64,000 nt of DNA from Strongylocentrotus droebachiensis (GCA_035222895.1 JAVYIG010002370.1:186001-250000), one strand, 5' to 3'. Positions 10,410 to 22,630 are shown, counted from the stretch's first letter. Numbers and translations: made by a program. The notes: generated by a model from the letters alone, not told the origin.

Positions 10410-13190
10410 TATTTTTCTTCTTTTTTTCTTTGCCTCATCAGAGGATTTATTGATTATATATACATGGTTACATTTAAAGATACAATACTACAAATCAAAT
10501 TTACATAATCGCAAAAACAATATTATTGTCATAACAAAGAATTGCAATTAAGTTTTGCTTTGCAAAGCAATTGAATCATAATTAACATAACAATTATACT
10601 GATAGTTTTGTTTTCCTCTCTTTTTTTTCTTTTCTTTTCTTAAATAACACCCAACAGTTCTTTTGGTAAAAGCTTTCTGGTCATCTTTAAGTTTGATTTA
10701 CTTTCCATTCTTTTTATAATTTCCCTATGGAGATTTTGTTTAGAAGCAACTTTTCTCTTGTCTATCCCAGTTATATTTCGTTTAACAATCAATTTATAAA
10801 TGGTCCAAAATGCTATTGTAAAGAACAAAGTACAATGACTTTCACAATCTATTTTGAGCAGGTGTTGGATATTGAGCGTCAGTATCCTTACTTTGTATAT
10901 ATCTCTTAATATTTCTTTGAGATGTTTAATGAATGGCTCATTTAGTTTGCATTCTATAAATGCGTGATTCATATCCTCTTTTATATTACATGTTGGGCAT
11001 ACATCGTCATTGGATATTCCCCATTTGAAAAGATTACTTCTTACTGGCAATAGATTATACAGTAATTTCAAATTAAACTCTCGTAATTTGCTTTCTCTAA
11101 TTTGTGCAAGATTACGCTTGAATACCGTAGACCAATCAATATCTACATTAAGTTTTTTTTTCCCAATAAAGGCAACATGTGTTAGTTAATACAGTTCTCG
11201 AAGGAATGAGTTTATAGAAACGATTGCTACTTATATCAGTAACATGTTTTACCTTATTTGCCACAAACAGATATGGAACATTGTTTTCATTTTCTTGTCT
11301 AGTATAATCATGCATAAATTCTTCTTTTAAACTATTGACCCATACAGGTGGTATCGCTCGTTTAAGTCTTGCATAGTCAAACATTGCATTGCATTTTCGT
11401 TTGGAATGCACCTGCAATTTAATATATTCTGTTGACCGAAAGCCATTTCTCGTAAAAAGGTCTCCTAAAAATACTAGACCACTGTCGTACCAGCCTTTAT
11501 TAAAGAGCGACTGATTATCATACACCACATGTTTGTTGTGCCAAATAATCTGATCTGAAACTTTAACTGGTTCATGTATAGATATACAAACATCTTTCAC
11601 TGTAGTGCAGTATCTAATCATTTCCCATGCCTTTAAGATTTCTACGTAAAATGACGGAATTTTCTTTTGAACTAGAATATCATTAAGTTCAACAGTAGCT
11701 TGATGCCTCCCAATAAGTTGAACCAGTAAGAAAAAAATGTTTTCCACGCTCCATTACTCTCATTGAAAAATCTACCTAACCATTTCAGTCGGAAGCTGAA
11801 CAATTGCCTTTGTATGTCAAGTATTTTTATACCACCTTTACTGTAGTCTTCCATAAGAGAAACTCTTTTGATTTTTTCTGTTTTCCCACTCCAAATAAAT
11901 TTGAATATAATGCCTTCTATCATCTTCAAAAAGTTTGGAGGGATGGAATCAACCATGATCAAGTGAGTAACTTGGCTAAGTGCTAGACTTTTCAGTACCG
12001 TGACTTTTCCAAAAATTTTGTCAACTTCTGCTCCCAGTCCATCTTTAGAGATTCATTATTATTAAAATATATGTAGTGACCTAAATATCTTATAGGCTTG
12101 TGGGACCATTTCAGATCATGATTCTCCAAATTCCAACTTCTATCAGTGTCTCCTAGTCATATCATGGCTGTCTTTTCTTTATTTATTCTTGGACCTGCTA
12201 CTTCGCCAAACTGATTCAGTTCATGTAAAATTCAATTTAATGAAGTTTCATCCGGAACAAAAAATAATGTATCGTCGGCATATTGCAACAACTTTAGTTT
12301 AAGGTCATACCCGACCATTTTTATTGGTTTAATAATATTATTTTTTCTCACTTTGTTTGCCATGAGCTCGTCAGCTAAGATAAACAGCAGTGTTGGCAAT
12401 GGACATCCTTGTCGTATGCCTCTGTCAACATCAAAACTTTTGGAAATCCAACCATTAACCAATACCGAACTTGAAATATTTTTATATAGGGCAGAGATCC
12501 ATTTGCGAAATGACTCACCAAAGTTAAACTTTTCTAGACATGAGTTAAGAAATTGTATATCTAGGACATCGAATGCTTTAGAAAAATCTACTAGCATAAT
12601 TGCTCCAGTTTGACCATTTTTAGTAAAATATTCAATGATGTCTTTTGTCAACCTTTCATTACTAGCTGCCAGACGACCTTTTATATAACCTGTCTGATTT
12701 TCATGTACAATCTCCCCAATGACTTTCTGTACCCTTGCAGCTAAAACCGCTGCCATTATTTTATAGTCATAATTAAGCAAAGTGATTGGTCTACAGTTTT
12801 TTAAATCATGAGCATCGCCTTTCTTAAACAACAATGTAGTGAGACCTTTCTGTTGTGTGTCCGACATCATTCCTGTTTATACATAACACTCATTCATGAT
12901 TAATGTTTTGAAAACCAATATAATTGCTCATATTCTTGGTATCATGCTTTTCTTTTTTATACAAATTTGAATAGTACTTTACAACCTCTTCCATAATCTC
13001 TTCACTTTTGCTAACGATTCGACTATCATTTCCACGTTTTAATTGTGAAATTTCCTTTTTCTAAGCATTACTCTTTTCTAAACCCCAAAAATACTTCGTA
13101 CTTTTCTCTCCTTCTTCCATCCACCTAATACGAGCTCCGATTCCAGCTCCTCTAGATTCATGTCTATAAACTTTAATTTGCCCAGCAACA
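10410..13190 (-). mobile_element. L1/Tx1-type LINE, 5'-truncated, degenerate ORF2
   Basis: Non-LTR retrotransposon in minus orientation. From 13180: RIRWMEEGEKSTKYFWGLEK, a conserved pre-RT motif, interrupted by a stop. The RT core is at 12870-12232 with LTTLLFKKGD, RPITLLNYDYKIMAAVLAAR, GYIKGR, VDFSKAFDVLD, GIRQGCPLPTLLF and the catalytic LQYADD. It then runs past a stop into thumb-like sequence (11962-11672, IFKFIWSGKTEKIKR). Finally, at 11071-10640, comes a zinc-knuckle region CPTCNIKEDMNHAFIECKL. Frameshifts and stops make it inactive. T-rich DNA at 10409-10436 is the expected A-rich 3' tail. Confidence 0.88.
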
Positions 13191-13890
13191 TTACCCAATT
13201 ATTTCGTCGGTAACAATATGGTTAATAGAAAATAACCCCATTATCAGACATCATTTGCCCAACATCGATTGGCCAAGTAACAACTACCCAACCTATTTCT
13301 TTACATTTCATTAGGTAACTTCAAATAGTAAATGGATGAGAGAAAATATCCCAATACAAAAGTCAAAGCACAACAGCTCTTATCTTATTTTAAATATACA
13401 GAATTAAAAAAAGCATTTCTGCAAAATTGGTTAGATAGATTATGCTATGTTAATGCTTTTGAACACGAATATTACAAAAGATATTTGTTTTAGGTAAAGA
13501 CATTGGAAACAAGATATATTCTCTCCTGAATATTATTTTTAATTATGTGCAATATGCAATTTATAAATGTTACGTTAAGAAGATTGTTAATGGTTCTGTT
13601 TATTACCCACATACTTTGTTTTTTAATTCAAGTCGTTGCTTATATAGATTATGTCTAAGATATGAATGTGTTAGTTAAGAAAATAATACTTAGCTGAAAG
13701 AATTGTTGAATATACTTAAATGTTTAGCCTATGTTATGTTTCACTCAATCATTGAGTCATTAATGTAAATATTTATTGAAATTATGGAAATAAAAACCTC
13801 GCTTGAGGATAAGAGAACAAAACAAAAAAATCATGGGACAGAATTGGCCCAAATTCGATTTACCCAGTAACATCTGCCCAACTTTTATTT
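13180..13890. repeat. Degenerate ACCCAA-rich repeat, right of LINE
   Basis: Counterpart of 9940-10405: tagaaaataaccccattatc, catttgcccaacatcg and cccagtaacatctgcccaac. The AT-rich middle (13380-13840) has no coding signal. Confidence 0.55.
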
Positions 13891-14180
13891 TACAGTTTAT
13901 TCATGGTCGATCAAGCGGTAGGCGTATGTGGACTTCCCGTGATCAGAAGACTATTTCGCACGTTCCGAGGATCAACCATGGAATCGACAAAGCAGCAAAG
14001 CCGCCGTGATTAAAGGCTACACCACTGGGGAAAGGAAAAGGAAAACCCACAAGGATAAATTGAATATAGAAGGGAAAAGAAGAAGAGTAAAAATTGAGAA
14101 TTAATTTAGAACGATGACATAAAACCATGTAGATTAAACTAGGAACTACATTCAGGTATTCAGTATCAGGCATTGAAAAT

Positions 14181-14925
14181 TTGTCTACTGTGATCTGTTT
14201 ACATTATCAATTAACATTTAGAATAATAATTTGTCTATTGTGATATGTTTACATTATCAATTAACATTTAGAATAATAATTTGTCTATTGTGATATGTTT
14301 ACATTATGAATTAACATTTAGAATAATAATTTGTCTATTGTGATATGTTTACATTATGAATTAACATTTAGAATAATAATTTGTCTATTGTGATATGTTT
14401 ACATTATGAATTAACATTTAGAATAATAATTTGTCTATTGTGATATGTTTACATTATGAATTAACATTTAGAATAATAATTTGTCTATTGTGATATGTTT
14501 ACATTATGAATTAACATTTAGAATAATAATTTGTCTATTGTGATATGTTTACATTATGAATTAACATTTAGAATAATAATTTGTCTATTGTGATATGTTT
14601 ACATTATGAATTAACATTTAGAATAATAATTTGTCTATTGTGATATGTTTACATTATGAATTAACATTTAGAATAATAATTTGTCTATTGTGATATGTTT
14701 ACATTATGAATTAACATTTAGAATAATAATTTGTCTATTGTGATATGTTTACATTATGAATTAACATTTAGAATAATAATTTGTCTATTGTGATATGTTT
14801 ACATTATGAATTAACATTTAGAATAATAATTTGTCTATTGTGATATGTTTACATTATGAATTAACATTTAGAATAATAATTTGTCTATTGTGATATGTTT
14901 ACATTATGAATTAACATTTAGAATA
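14181..14925. repeat. 50-bp minisatellite, 15 units
   Basis: The unit begins ttgtctattgtgatatgttt and ends gaataataat; exactly 50 bp per unit. Unit 1 has two extra changes (ctactg, gatctg), units 1-2 carry acattatcaa, and the rest carry acattatgaa and look identical. The last unit is cut at gaata. Confidence 0.98.
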
Positions 14926-15056
14926 CTAGATTAAGCTCAACAGTGAAGAGGAATAGTCGTGAAAGTACAAAATTGCATGGGCAAGACATAAAGCTATTAT
15001 CATGATTATGGCATATCATTGTTATTATATTATTATGATTGTTTATTAAATTAGTA

Positions 15057-15113
15057 TTATTATTATTATTAGTAGTAGTAGTGGTAGAAGAAGTAGTAGT
15101 AGTAGTAGTGGTA

Positions 15114-15144
<31 letters not shown>

Positions 15145-15145
15145 C
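15057..15145. repeat. (ATT)n/(AGT)n compound microsatellite
   Basis: Trinucleotide run shifting from tta to agt/ggt units. Confidence 0.95.
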
Positions 15146-15297
15146 ATTTATGTTATTATTAATATCAGAATTGCAATAGTGATCAGCATTTCATATTATT
15201 CATCTAGAGTTTGAAATTATTAATATCAATATATATAACAGACACGAAACGTAAAACATATCCGACATCTGGCCGTATAGGCAAATGGAGGCATATA

Positions 15298-16177
15298 CAG
15301 TGCGTCCCAGAAAAAACGAAACCGAGAAGTATCGATGTTTTATCATAACTTAATCACAACCATAATTAATGAATGATACATATTTGGAAAGCTTAGGGTC
15401 TCTTCTTTCAGTTGATGCTACTCAGATGATGCATATTTCACGCATGAGTGATTAAAAGCAATTTGAAGGAAGGAAACCAAAAAGACATTTAGCGGGCGGT
15501 ATCTGAATTTCGAAGAAAAATTCACATTTCTAAAAAGTTGAGTTTCTGCCCTTTCATATGACACCTCAATCAGGAAAAATGAGCGAGGAATAAAAAAGTT
15601 CTGTTTGTTTAAAGTAGCCCTTACATTTTCATAATTTTAACAAACGAATTCGTTTTCACTGGGTGCCTGCCGTAGCAAAAAGCAGATTTGACAAAAGACT
15701 TAACTCCGTTTCGTTGACAATCAGCCATGCATTACGACTCTCGTCTACGGTTGATTGTCAACGAAACGGAGTTAAGTCTTTTGTTAATTTCGTTTATTGA
15801 TACGGCAAGCAGCCAGTGAAAACGAATTCGTTTAATAAAATTATGGAAATGCAAGCACTACTTTAAACAAACAGAACTTTGTCATTCCTCGCTCATTTTT
15901 CCTGATTGAGGTGTCATATGAAAGGGCAGAAACTCAACCTTCTAGAAATGTGAATTTTTCTTCGAAATTCAGATACCACCCGCCAAATGTCTTTTTGGTT
16001 TCCTTCCTTCAAATTGCTTTTAATCACTCATGCGTGAAATATGCATCATCTGAGTAGCATCAACTGGAAGAGGAGACTCTAAGCTTTCCAAATATGTATC
16101 ATTCATTAATTATAGTTGTGATTAAGTTATGATAGAACATCGATACTTCTAGGTTTCGTTTTTTCTGGGACGCACTG
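15298..16177. mobile_element. Foldback Tc1/mariner-like element, 880 bp
   Basis: An almost complete inverted repeat with arms of about 430 bp and a spacer of about 25 bp near 15735-15758. Ends read CAGTGCGTCCCAGAAAAAAC and complement, flanked by TA on both sides (15296-15297, 16178-16179), the mariner target duplication. No transposase, so non-autonomous. Related ends occur at 18329 and 19079. Confidence 0.9.
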
Positions 16178-16239
16178 TACAGCTAGAAATCAGATATGTT
16201 TAAAATGAATGGATAATGATCTATAAATAGCGGCCAGAA

Positions 16240-16560
16240 ATCGTGAAAAAGCGCGGTAATAGGTTTTTAAGACAATGACCGCCGTGGACAATTACCCCAA
16301 ATACAATTACCTCCCCCAAAAATAAATAACCCCCTATAGGACAATAATACTCTGAGGATAATGACCGCCTAGGACAATCACCCCTATGACTATAACCCCT
16401 TTAAGACAATAACCCCTGAATACAATTACCCCCTAGGACAATAACACTCTGAGGATAATGAACGCCTAGGTCAATTACCCCCTGGACAATCACTCCCGGG
16501 ACTCCCCTTTAGGACAATTACACCCCAAGGACGTACTGCCCGCGGACGCATATCATCTAG
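16240..16560. repeat. Degenerate ggacaattaccccc repeat, arm 1
   Basis: About a dozen imperfect copies of taggacaataacccc-like text, spaced 15-30 bp. A similar zone, turning to the opposite orientation, is at 17560-17840 and 18225-18320, with a foldback element between. Confidence 0.75.
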
Positions 16561-16721
16561 AAAATCACTATTGGACCAATAGTACGTTCTCAAGATTATA
16601 TCCAGGATAGATGACTACCAATCGTCACAATTACCGTGAACCTAATTGTGGACTGATAATCATTACGGTAAATGTATTTGAATGGTTATGATTGCCATCC
16701 AATCGGCTAGCTTGCAATTTA

Positions 16722-17381
16722 CCGGATGAGTCAAAAAAGAGTTTACACCTAGAAAATTGTTAATTATTTTTAAAATCATTTATGAATAGTAAATTATTAT
16801 ACATCTAATGAAAGAGTGTTTTATCCCAAATCATTTAATATCAATTTCATGTGGTATGTGTTCACGCTTGGATGAACAGGAGGCATTGTTTGCGAGAGTG
16901 CAAAATTCGACTTGCGCCTAAGTGATGCCAACAGCATGTATTATGTTGGGATTAGCGGAGTGAGAGAATGAATTGAATGTATCAAATGAAATGCATTGCA
17001 TATGCTTTTTGCAGAAGCGAAGTCACCATGCACACACGCGCACAAATGTTCGCTGATATTTTATATTCAATTTTTGATACGTGCAGCATGATTAATTTTG
17101 TAAGGGATGTTAATTGGATCTGCAAAGACCGAATTGATACCCAATTCCCAAATGTTTTAATCAAACATCACATTAGCAAATTTGGCGCAAGTCGATTTAT
17201 GCACTCTCGCAAACAATGCCTCCTGTTCATCCAAGCGTGAACACATACCACACAAAAATGATACCATACGATCTGGGATAAAAATACTCTTTCATAAGAT
17301 GTATAATAATTCACTGTTCATAGATGATTTTAAAAATAATTAGCAATTCTCTAGGTGTTAACTATTTTTTTACTCACACTG
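16722..17381. mobile_element. Second mariner-like foldback element, 660 bp
   Basis: Arms of about 200 bp (16722-16930, 17183-17381) are inverted copies, sharing tgcgagagtgca/tgcactctcgca and aacaggaggcattgtttgcg. Ends gatgagtcaaaaaa and tttttttactcacactg, with TA on each side. The open frame at 16977-17240 sits in the spacer and lacks similarity I can name. Confidence 0.82.
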
Positions 17382-17559
17382 TATATAATATAGATATGTG
17401 TATATACATAATATATTATATATGTTATTATATGACTCACTACCTGTCTCCTGTTGCTACCCTTGCGATTATACATACTCTCATTATGCTAATCACATGT
17501 GAAGAAAACACTGTTTCCATCACCACCAAAGCCTATCAGGACAATCAACCCGGGAAATC

Positions 17560-17835
17560 AGCAGCGTCCTATTAATCCCCATAATTTTAATAGGTCAATT
17601 ACCCCTGATGACAATTACCCCCAGAAAATTATCCCCTTAGGACAATTACTCCATAGGGCAATTATCCTAGTGGTAATTATAGTGAAGGGAGTAATCGCCC
17701 AAAGAGTTAATTGTTTTAATGAGATCATTTTCCTGGGGTAATTTAAAAATGGGGTATTGTTCTAAAGCAGTTATTACCATTGGGTCGTTATCCAGTTGTT
17801 GTCCTAGGAGGTACTGGGGGTCCCAGTGGGTAATG
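17560..17835. repeat. Degenerate ggacaattaccccc repeat, arm 2
   Basis: Starts in the orientation of arm 1 (caattacccctgatgacaat) and passes into the reverse form (gggtaatttaaaaatggggt). The hAT-like element at 17844 sits inside this repeat and 18231-18320 continues it. Confidence 0.65.
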
Positions 17836-17843
17836 GTCCACGG

Positions 17844-18222
17844 CAGGGGCGTACGCAGGGGGGGGGGGGGGGGGTTGGGGGTTCAACCCCCCCCCCTTTG
17901 GTATTTTTATGTATGTAAACCCCCCTAAAAAAACCTAAAACCCCCCCCCCCTTTGTTTTTTTTGTTTTTTTTTATTTAAAAAAACAAACAAACAAACAAA
18001 AAATTATACCCACGGCTAACCTAAATAAGGTGACCTTACCTCCCCCCCCCCCCCAACGACAAAAAATGTCAAATTATGAAATTTCGAGACCAAAAAAAAA
18101 AAAAAAATTGTCCGCTTACCCCCCCACTGAGCGACTTTTCGGCCGGCGCGATTTTCAAATTTTCGGGCGCAAAATATTTTAAACCCCCCCCCCCCCTTGA
18201 AAAAATCTTGCGTACGCTCCTG
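17844..18222. mobile_element. hAT-like non-autonomous element, 379 bp
   Basis: Terminal repeats CAGGGGCGTACGCAGG and CTTGCGTACGCTCCTG, flanked by an exact 8-bp duplication GTCCACGG (17836-17843 and 18223-18230), the hAT signature. The interior is dominated by G, C and T homopolymers. Confidence 0.88.
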
Positions 18223-18328
18223 GTCCACGGTTGTCCTAGGAGGGGTGAAATTTCCATGGGCCTGGATGTCTTCTGGGAGCCTAGGGAGTAAAGGTCATTT
18301 GGTAATTTGACGGGGCAATCTTCCTATA

Positions 18329-19079
18329 CAGTGCGTCCTAGAAAAAACGAAACCGAGAATAATCAATTTTTTATCATAACTTAAAGACCGTCAATACTAC
18401 TGGGCCAGAGGGGATTAGACCACACAGCGAGGTGACTGACAGGTGGCTATCTCAGCTCTCAACTAACATAAGAAAAAGAGGATCATGGGGGACCAACAGG
18501 CACCGATTGGGGAAGTTTTCTATATAGAGTGAGCAAGTAGCTACAAGTAGGACAGTATGGCTTTAATAACAATTATGATTAATAAATGACACATATTTGT
18601 TAAGTTTAGATCCTACTCTTTTATTTAATGTAACTCATGATATGATGCATATTTCATGCATGAGTAATTAAAAACAATTTGAAGAGAGGAAACTAAAAAG
18701 TCATTTTTAGGGCGGCATCTGAATTTCAAAGAGAAAATCACATTTCTAGAAAGTTCATTATCTGTCCTTGCATATCACAATTAAGAAAATTGAGATAGGA
18801 ATTACAAAGTTCTGTTTGTTTAAGGTAATGCTTGCTTTTCCATAATTTGATTAAACTAATTCGTTTTCACTGGTTGCCTGCCGTAGCAACAAACAGAATT
18901 GACAAAAGACTTAACTCCTTTTCCTGTCGAACAGCCATACATCAAGTCTTTCGTCTTTTTTTTTGCGAACTATGCATCATATGAGTTGCATCAAATGAAA
19001 GAGGAGGATCTAAGATTTACAAATATGTGTCATTTATTAATTATAATTGTGACTGAGTTTTTTTTTCTGGGACGCACTG
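18329..19079. mobile_element. Mariner-like element, degraded copy with an insertion
   Basis: Ends CAGTGCGTCCTAGAAAAAAC and its complement, TA flanks at 18327-18328 and 19080-19081. The interior matches one arm of the 15298-16177 element. A stretch of about 170 bp (about 18382-18555) absent from the other copies is inserted, bounded by TTAA-like sequence at both sides. Confidence 0.8.
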
Positions 19080-20703
19080 TACAATGAGCAGCACTGCCCA
19101 TAGAAATTGGCCGAAAAATGTGGTTAAGTCTTCCGATTTCTTTCTTTCAGGGCACACTCGTTTCCTGACGCTCTGGCTTCCCACAAAGCCATACAATAAA
19201 AAGAGCTTGACAAATTTCTTTTGTATCTTTACCAGAAATCAATTTTCTCTTACTAGTCAGGATAACAATCATGCATGACGATATGTATTCCTTACACAGA
19301 AGAACTATAGAAAGAAAAATGAAAGAGTCGACACAATAAAGGGGGAATTCCAAATTTTTCCACTGCTCTCGGTTGACACACTTTGCATGGGAAAAACAAA
19401 TATATCAAGCGACTCTCATGTTAAAGAGGCCGTCATTCGAATAGTTTTGTTTAATTCAGTTGAATACGGTTTATTTCATATGTTATATTTCACGTGTCAA
19501 TTTGTTTACAAGAAATATAATTGTTATAACATTGTCGAGGTATATTGAATAAACATAATTACAGAAGATAAATCAAATCACCTAGTTTTGCTTGTACTTA
19601 CTTGTAATTCAACATTATTAACCCTTACTGTACTGGGCTGTACTGGGCTATTTTGAGCACCTCGTGATCCCCCCATGATCTCGGCCGTCGAAAGTCCGAT
19701 GAACACAACAATTTGCAAGTTTGTAGATATTTACGTAAGGAACAAGACGGTATATATTCTGTTTGTTTAAGGTAATGCTTGCTTTTCCATAATTTGATTA
19801 AACTAATTCGTTTTCACTGGTTGCCTGCCGTAGCAACAAACAGAATTGACAAAAGACTTAACTCCTTTTCCTGTCGAACAGCCATACATCAAGTCTTTCG
19901 TCTTTTTTTTTGCGAACTATGCATCATATGAGTTGCATCAAATGAAAGAGGAGGATCTAAGATTTACAAATATGTGTCATTTATTAATTATAATTGTGAC
20001 TGAGTTTTTTTTTCTGGGACGCACTGTACAATGAGCAGCACTGCCCATAGAAATTGGCCGAAAAATGTGGTTAAGTCTTCCGATTTCTTTCTTTCAGGGC
20101 ACACTCGTTTCCTGACGCTCTGGCTTCCCACAAAGCCATACAATAAAAAGAGCTTGACAAATTTCTTTTGTATCTTTACCAGAAATCAATTTTCTCTTAC
20201 TAGTCAGGATAACAATCATGCATGACGATATGTATTCCTTACACAGAAGAACTATAGAAAGAAAAATGAAAGAGTCGACACAATAAAGGGGGAATTCCAC
20301 ATTTTTCCACTGCTCTCGGTTGACACACTTTGCATGGGAAAAACAAATATATCAAGCGACTCTCATGTTAAAGAGGCCGTCATTCGAATAGTTTTGTTTA
20401 ATTCAGTTGAATACGGTTTATTTCATATGTTATATTTCACGTGTCAATTTGTTTACAAGAAATATAATTGTTATAACATTGTCGAGGTATATTGAATAAA
20501 CATAATTACAGAAGATAAATCAAATCACCTAGTTTTGCTTGTACTTACTTGTAATTCAACATTATTAACCCTTACTGTACTGGGCTGTACTGGGCTATTT
20601 TGAGCACCTCGTGATCCCCCCATGATCTCGGCCGTCGAAAGTCCGATGAACACAACAATTTGCAAGTTTGTAGATATTTACGTAAGGAACAAGACGGTAT
20701 AAT
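18810..20703. repeat. 947-bp tandem duplication, near identical
   Basis: Copy 1 about 18810-19756 and copy 2 about 19757-20703. One base difference was noticed (a at 19350 against c at 20297). Each carries the right half of the mariner-like element and the left end of the piggyBac-type element. Either very recent or an assembly artefact. Confidence 0.95.
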
Positions 20704-21526
20704 TAATTTGTTCCTGATATGCAAATTTTTGTCATCTTAATTAATTATGCAAAATGCTAATTTTATGCAGTTTACAGAAAACTCTACAAATTTGTCTGTA
20801 GACTTGTGAAGAATGTTAAAAATATATTGAATAAATGTTTCCTTCATCTCAAATTCATGAGCCTACATTATTTCTTTTTTATATTTGAAAATGCATAGGT
20901 TAATTTGCATAAATTATGAATACGCATTCATGAATATCAAATCTGGAAATATACAGGGAACTAGAATCATTACAAAAATTGTCAGACTCCACTTTTTGAA
21001 TGTTAATTGAAACCCTTTATTCATATGAAACTTCTTTTTTAACACAAAATAGTTATTTTGATGTAATTAATAATGATAATTTAGGCAAATTTGATGCGAT
21101 TTTATATTTATTTTCTTTTGTATTTTATTGTTTTTATTTCTTATTATATCTATTGTTTTATTTATAATGTATTCTTTTGTTCTGGAATACATCAAGTTAC
21201 TTTGAGAAACATATAAAAGCAATTTGATATCAATTCATATCTCCCACTTAGGAAGAAATACATCGAAACCTGTATTCACATTTCTGCTTGTACATGAATA
21301 TATGCAATTAGAGCATATTTTTGATGACATGCGCATACTAATTGTTATGTAACACCTTACAGGTATGTCCGATTTTGACGAAAATGGTATCAAAATATGC
21401 ATAAGACTTGAGGGAAAAAAGTCATGAAACGACAATTCAAAATTCCAAGCGGTTGCGGGGCAATCTCCGAATGATGTCGAGGGGGGGGGGGGGCCTCCCA
21501 GGCCCCCCCCCCCAGTACAGTAAGGG
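20569..21526. mobile_element. piggyBac-type non-autonomous element, 958 bp
   Basis: Terminal repeats CCCTTACTGTACTGGG and complement CCCAGTACAGTAAGGG. Left flank TTAA (20565-20568), right flank TTCA (TTAA with one change). The left end also occurs at 19622 inside copy 1 of the tandem duplication. The interior shares text with the element at 28289, for example gatctcggccgt. No transposase. Confidence 0.8.
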
Positions 21527-21534
21527 TTCAAGGG

Positions 21535-22620
21535 AAGGTCAACCCTGATATTAAGATGGTTTTAATAAAAGCAGGAAGTGAAAGACACAAATAAGTGAGA
21601 GTTTGAGCAATATACGATTAACAATAGGAAAAATATTAAATTTTGAAGTGAACACAAATCGCAACGGTTTCATTTTGTTAGTTATGGAAGGAGGAAGATA
21701 ATTTGCCCATAAATATAAGAGAAGAAAAACAAGATCTTGATTTCGTCAAAATCTCAGAATTAAACTCCTACCTAAGCAGAGATGAATCATAAGGATCAAA
21801 TAATATGATATTAAGTCAAAATAAATATTAATATGACTTTGCATACAGTTTTAGAAACTCGGAGAACCAATCCTGACGAGCACTCGTGCTAACTTCTCCC
21901 TTTAACAACATTTTTAGTTTTTAAGTATTAAAATTTCGTTTATTTGAATCACTTATATGCTATTTGAACTCTGTGAATTTCAATTCCAGCCACAAATCTC
22001 TACGTATTATTAAGTTATAGCTAATTCACAGGTTTGATATGACATGATATATGATCAATTTAATTTGTACATATGGTTCAACTATGGATATTTTATTTTT
22101 CTTTGTAACTCATGTACATGTATATGTATACGACATGATATTTTGTTACCCACTCGAAAACATTTTGTAACATTGTGTTAATAAATTCAAATTCAAATTT
22201 AAAAAAATTCAAATTGTACAGATATAATTTTGTCATTGTTTAATTTCGTAAAATATAGATGATAACAAATAACAATCACCTGATTGCCTGAATGGTAAAT
22301 GCAAAAAGCTTGGGGAAGGGGATGGAGGATTATGTAAGGCCTAGTGGTTTTGGCAGTGGCGTTCTCAGCCAGTTACCCGATTTGATTCCAGACGGAGACA
22401 AACAAATATTCAACCTGTGCAAACAAAAAATCTGTAAAGAGGACAGCAATAGGAACCTTGGATTTACCATTAGTATCTAATTTCCATTCGAAATATACAT
22501 ATATCTATTATTTCATGACTAAAAATGATTAAAATGGATTGAAAATAGAACCATTGTACCATCATCATACTTTTTTCAACAATGAAGAGACCTGCCCCCT
22601 AAGTTATAGGCACTTGCTTG
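21535..22620. other. Gene-free AT-rich stretch downstream of the receptor
   Basis: No coding frame or clear repeat beyond simple A/T-rich text such as aattcaaattcaaattt near 22180. Separates the repeat-rich half from the end of the receptor gene. Confidence 0.45.
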
Positions 22621-22624
22621 GGAG

Positions 22625-22630
22625 TTTATT
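22625..22630 (-). promoter_or_regulatory. Candidate polyadenylation signal of the receptor gene
   Basis: AATAAA on the minus strand about 65 bp past the stop codon. It would give a very short 3' UTR; other AATAAA hexamers occur further downstream in this AT-rich DNA, so the real site is uncertain. Confidence 0.25.

Noticed and set aside
14181..14925. Regular array that might be taken for CRISPR
   Set aside because: Units are contiguous 50-bp tandem copies with no unique spacers, in an intron-rich animal-type genome; it is a minisatellite.
15298..16177. Palindrome as a microRNA or long ncRNA gene
   Set aside because: Transposon ends with TA duplications explain it; no separate evidence of a gene.
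16977..17240. 87-residue open frame
   Set aside because: Lies in the spacer and arm of the 660-bp foldback element; no domain, no splice context.
18899..20300. Pairs of identical short proteins (62, 64 and 68 residues)
   Set aside because: They are by-products of the 947-bp tandem duplication of transposon DNA and show no domain or codon signal.
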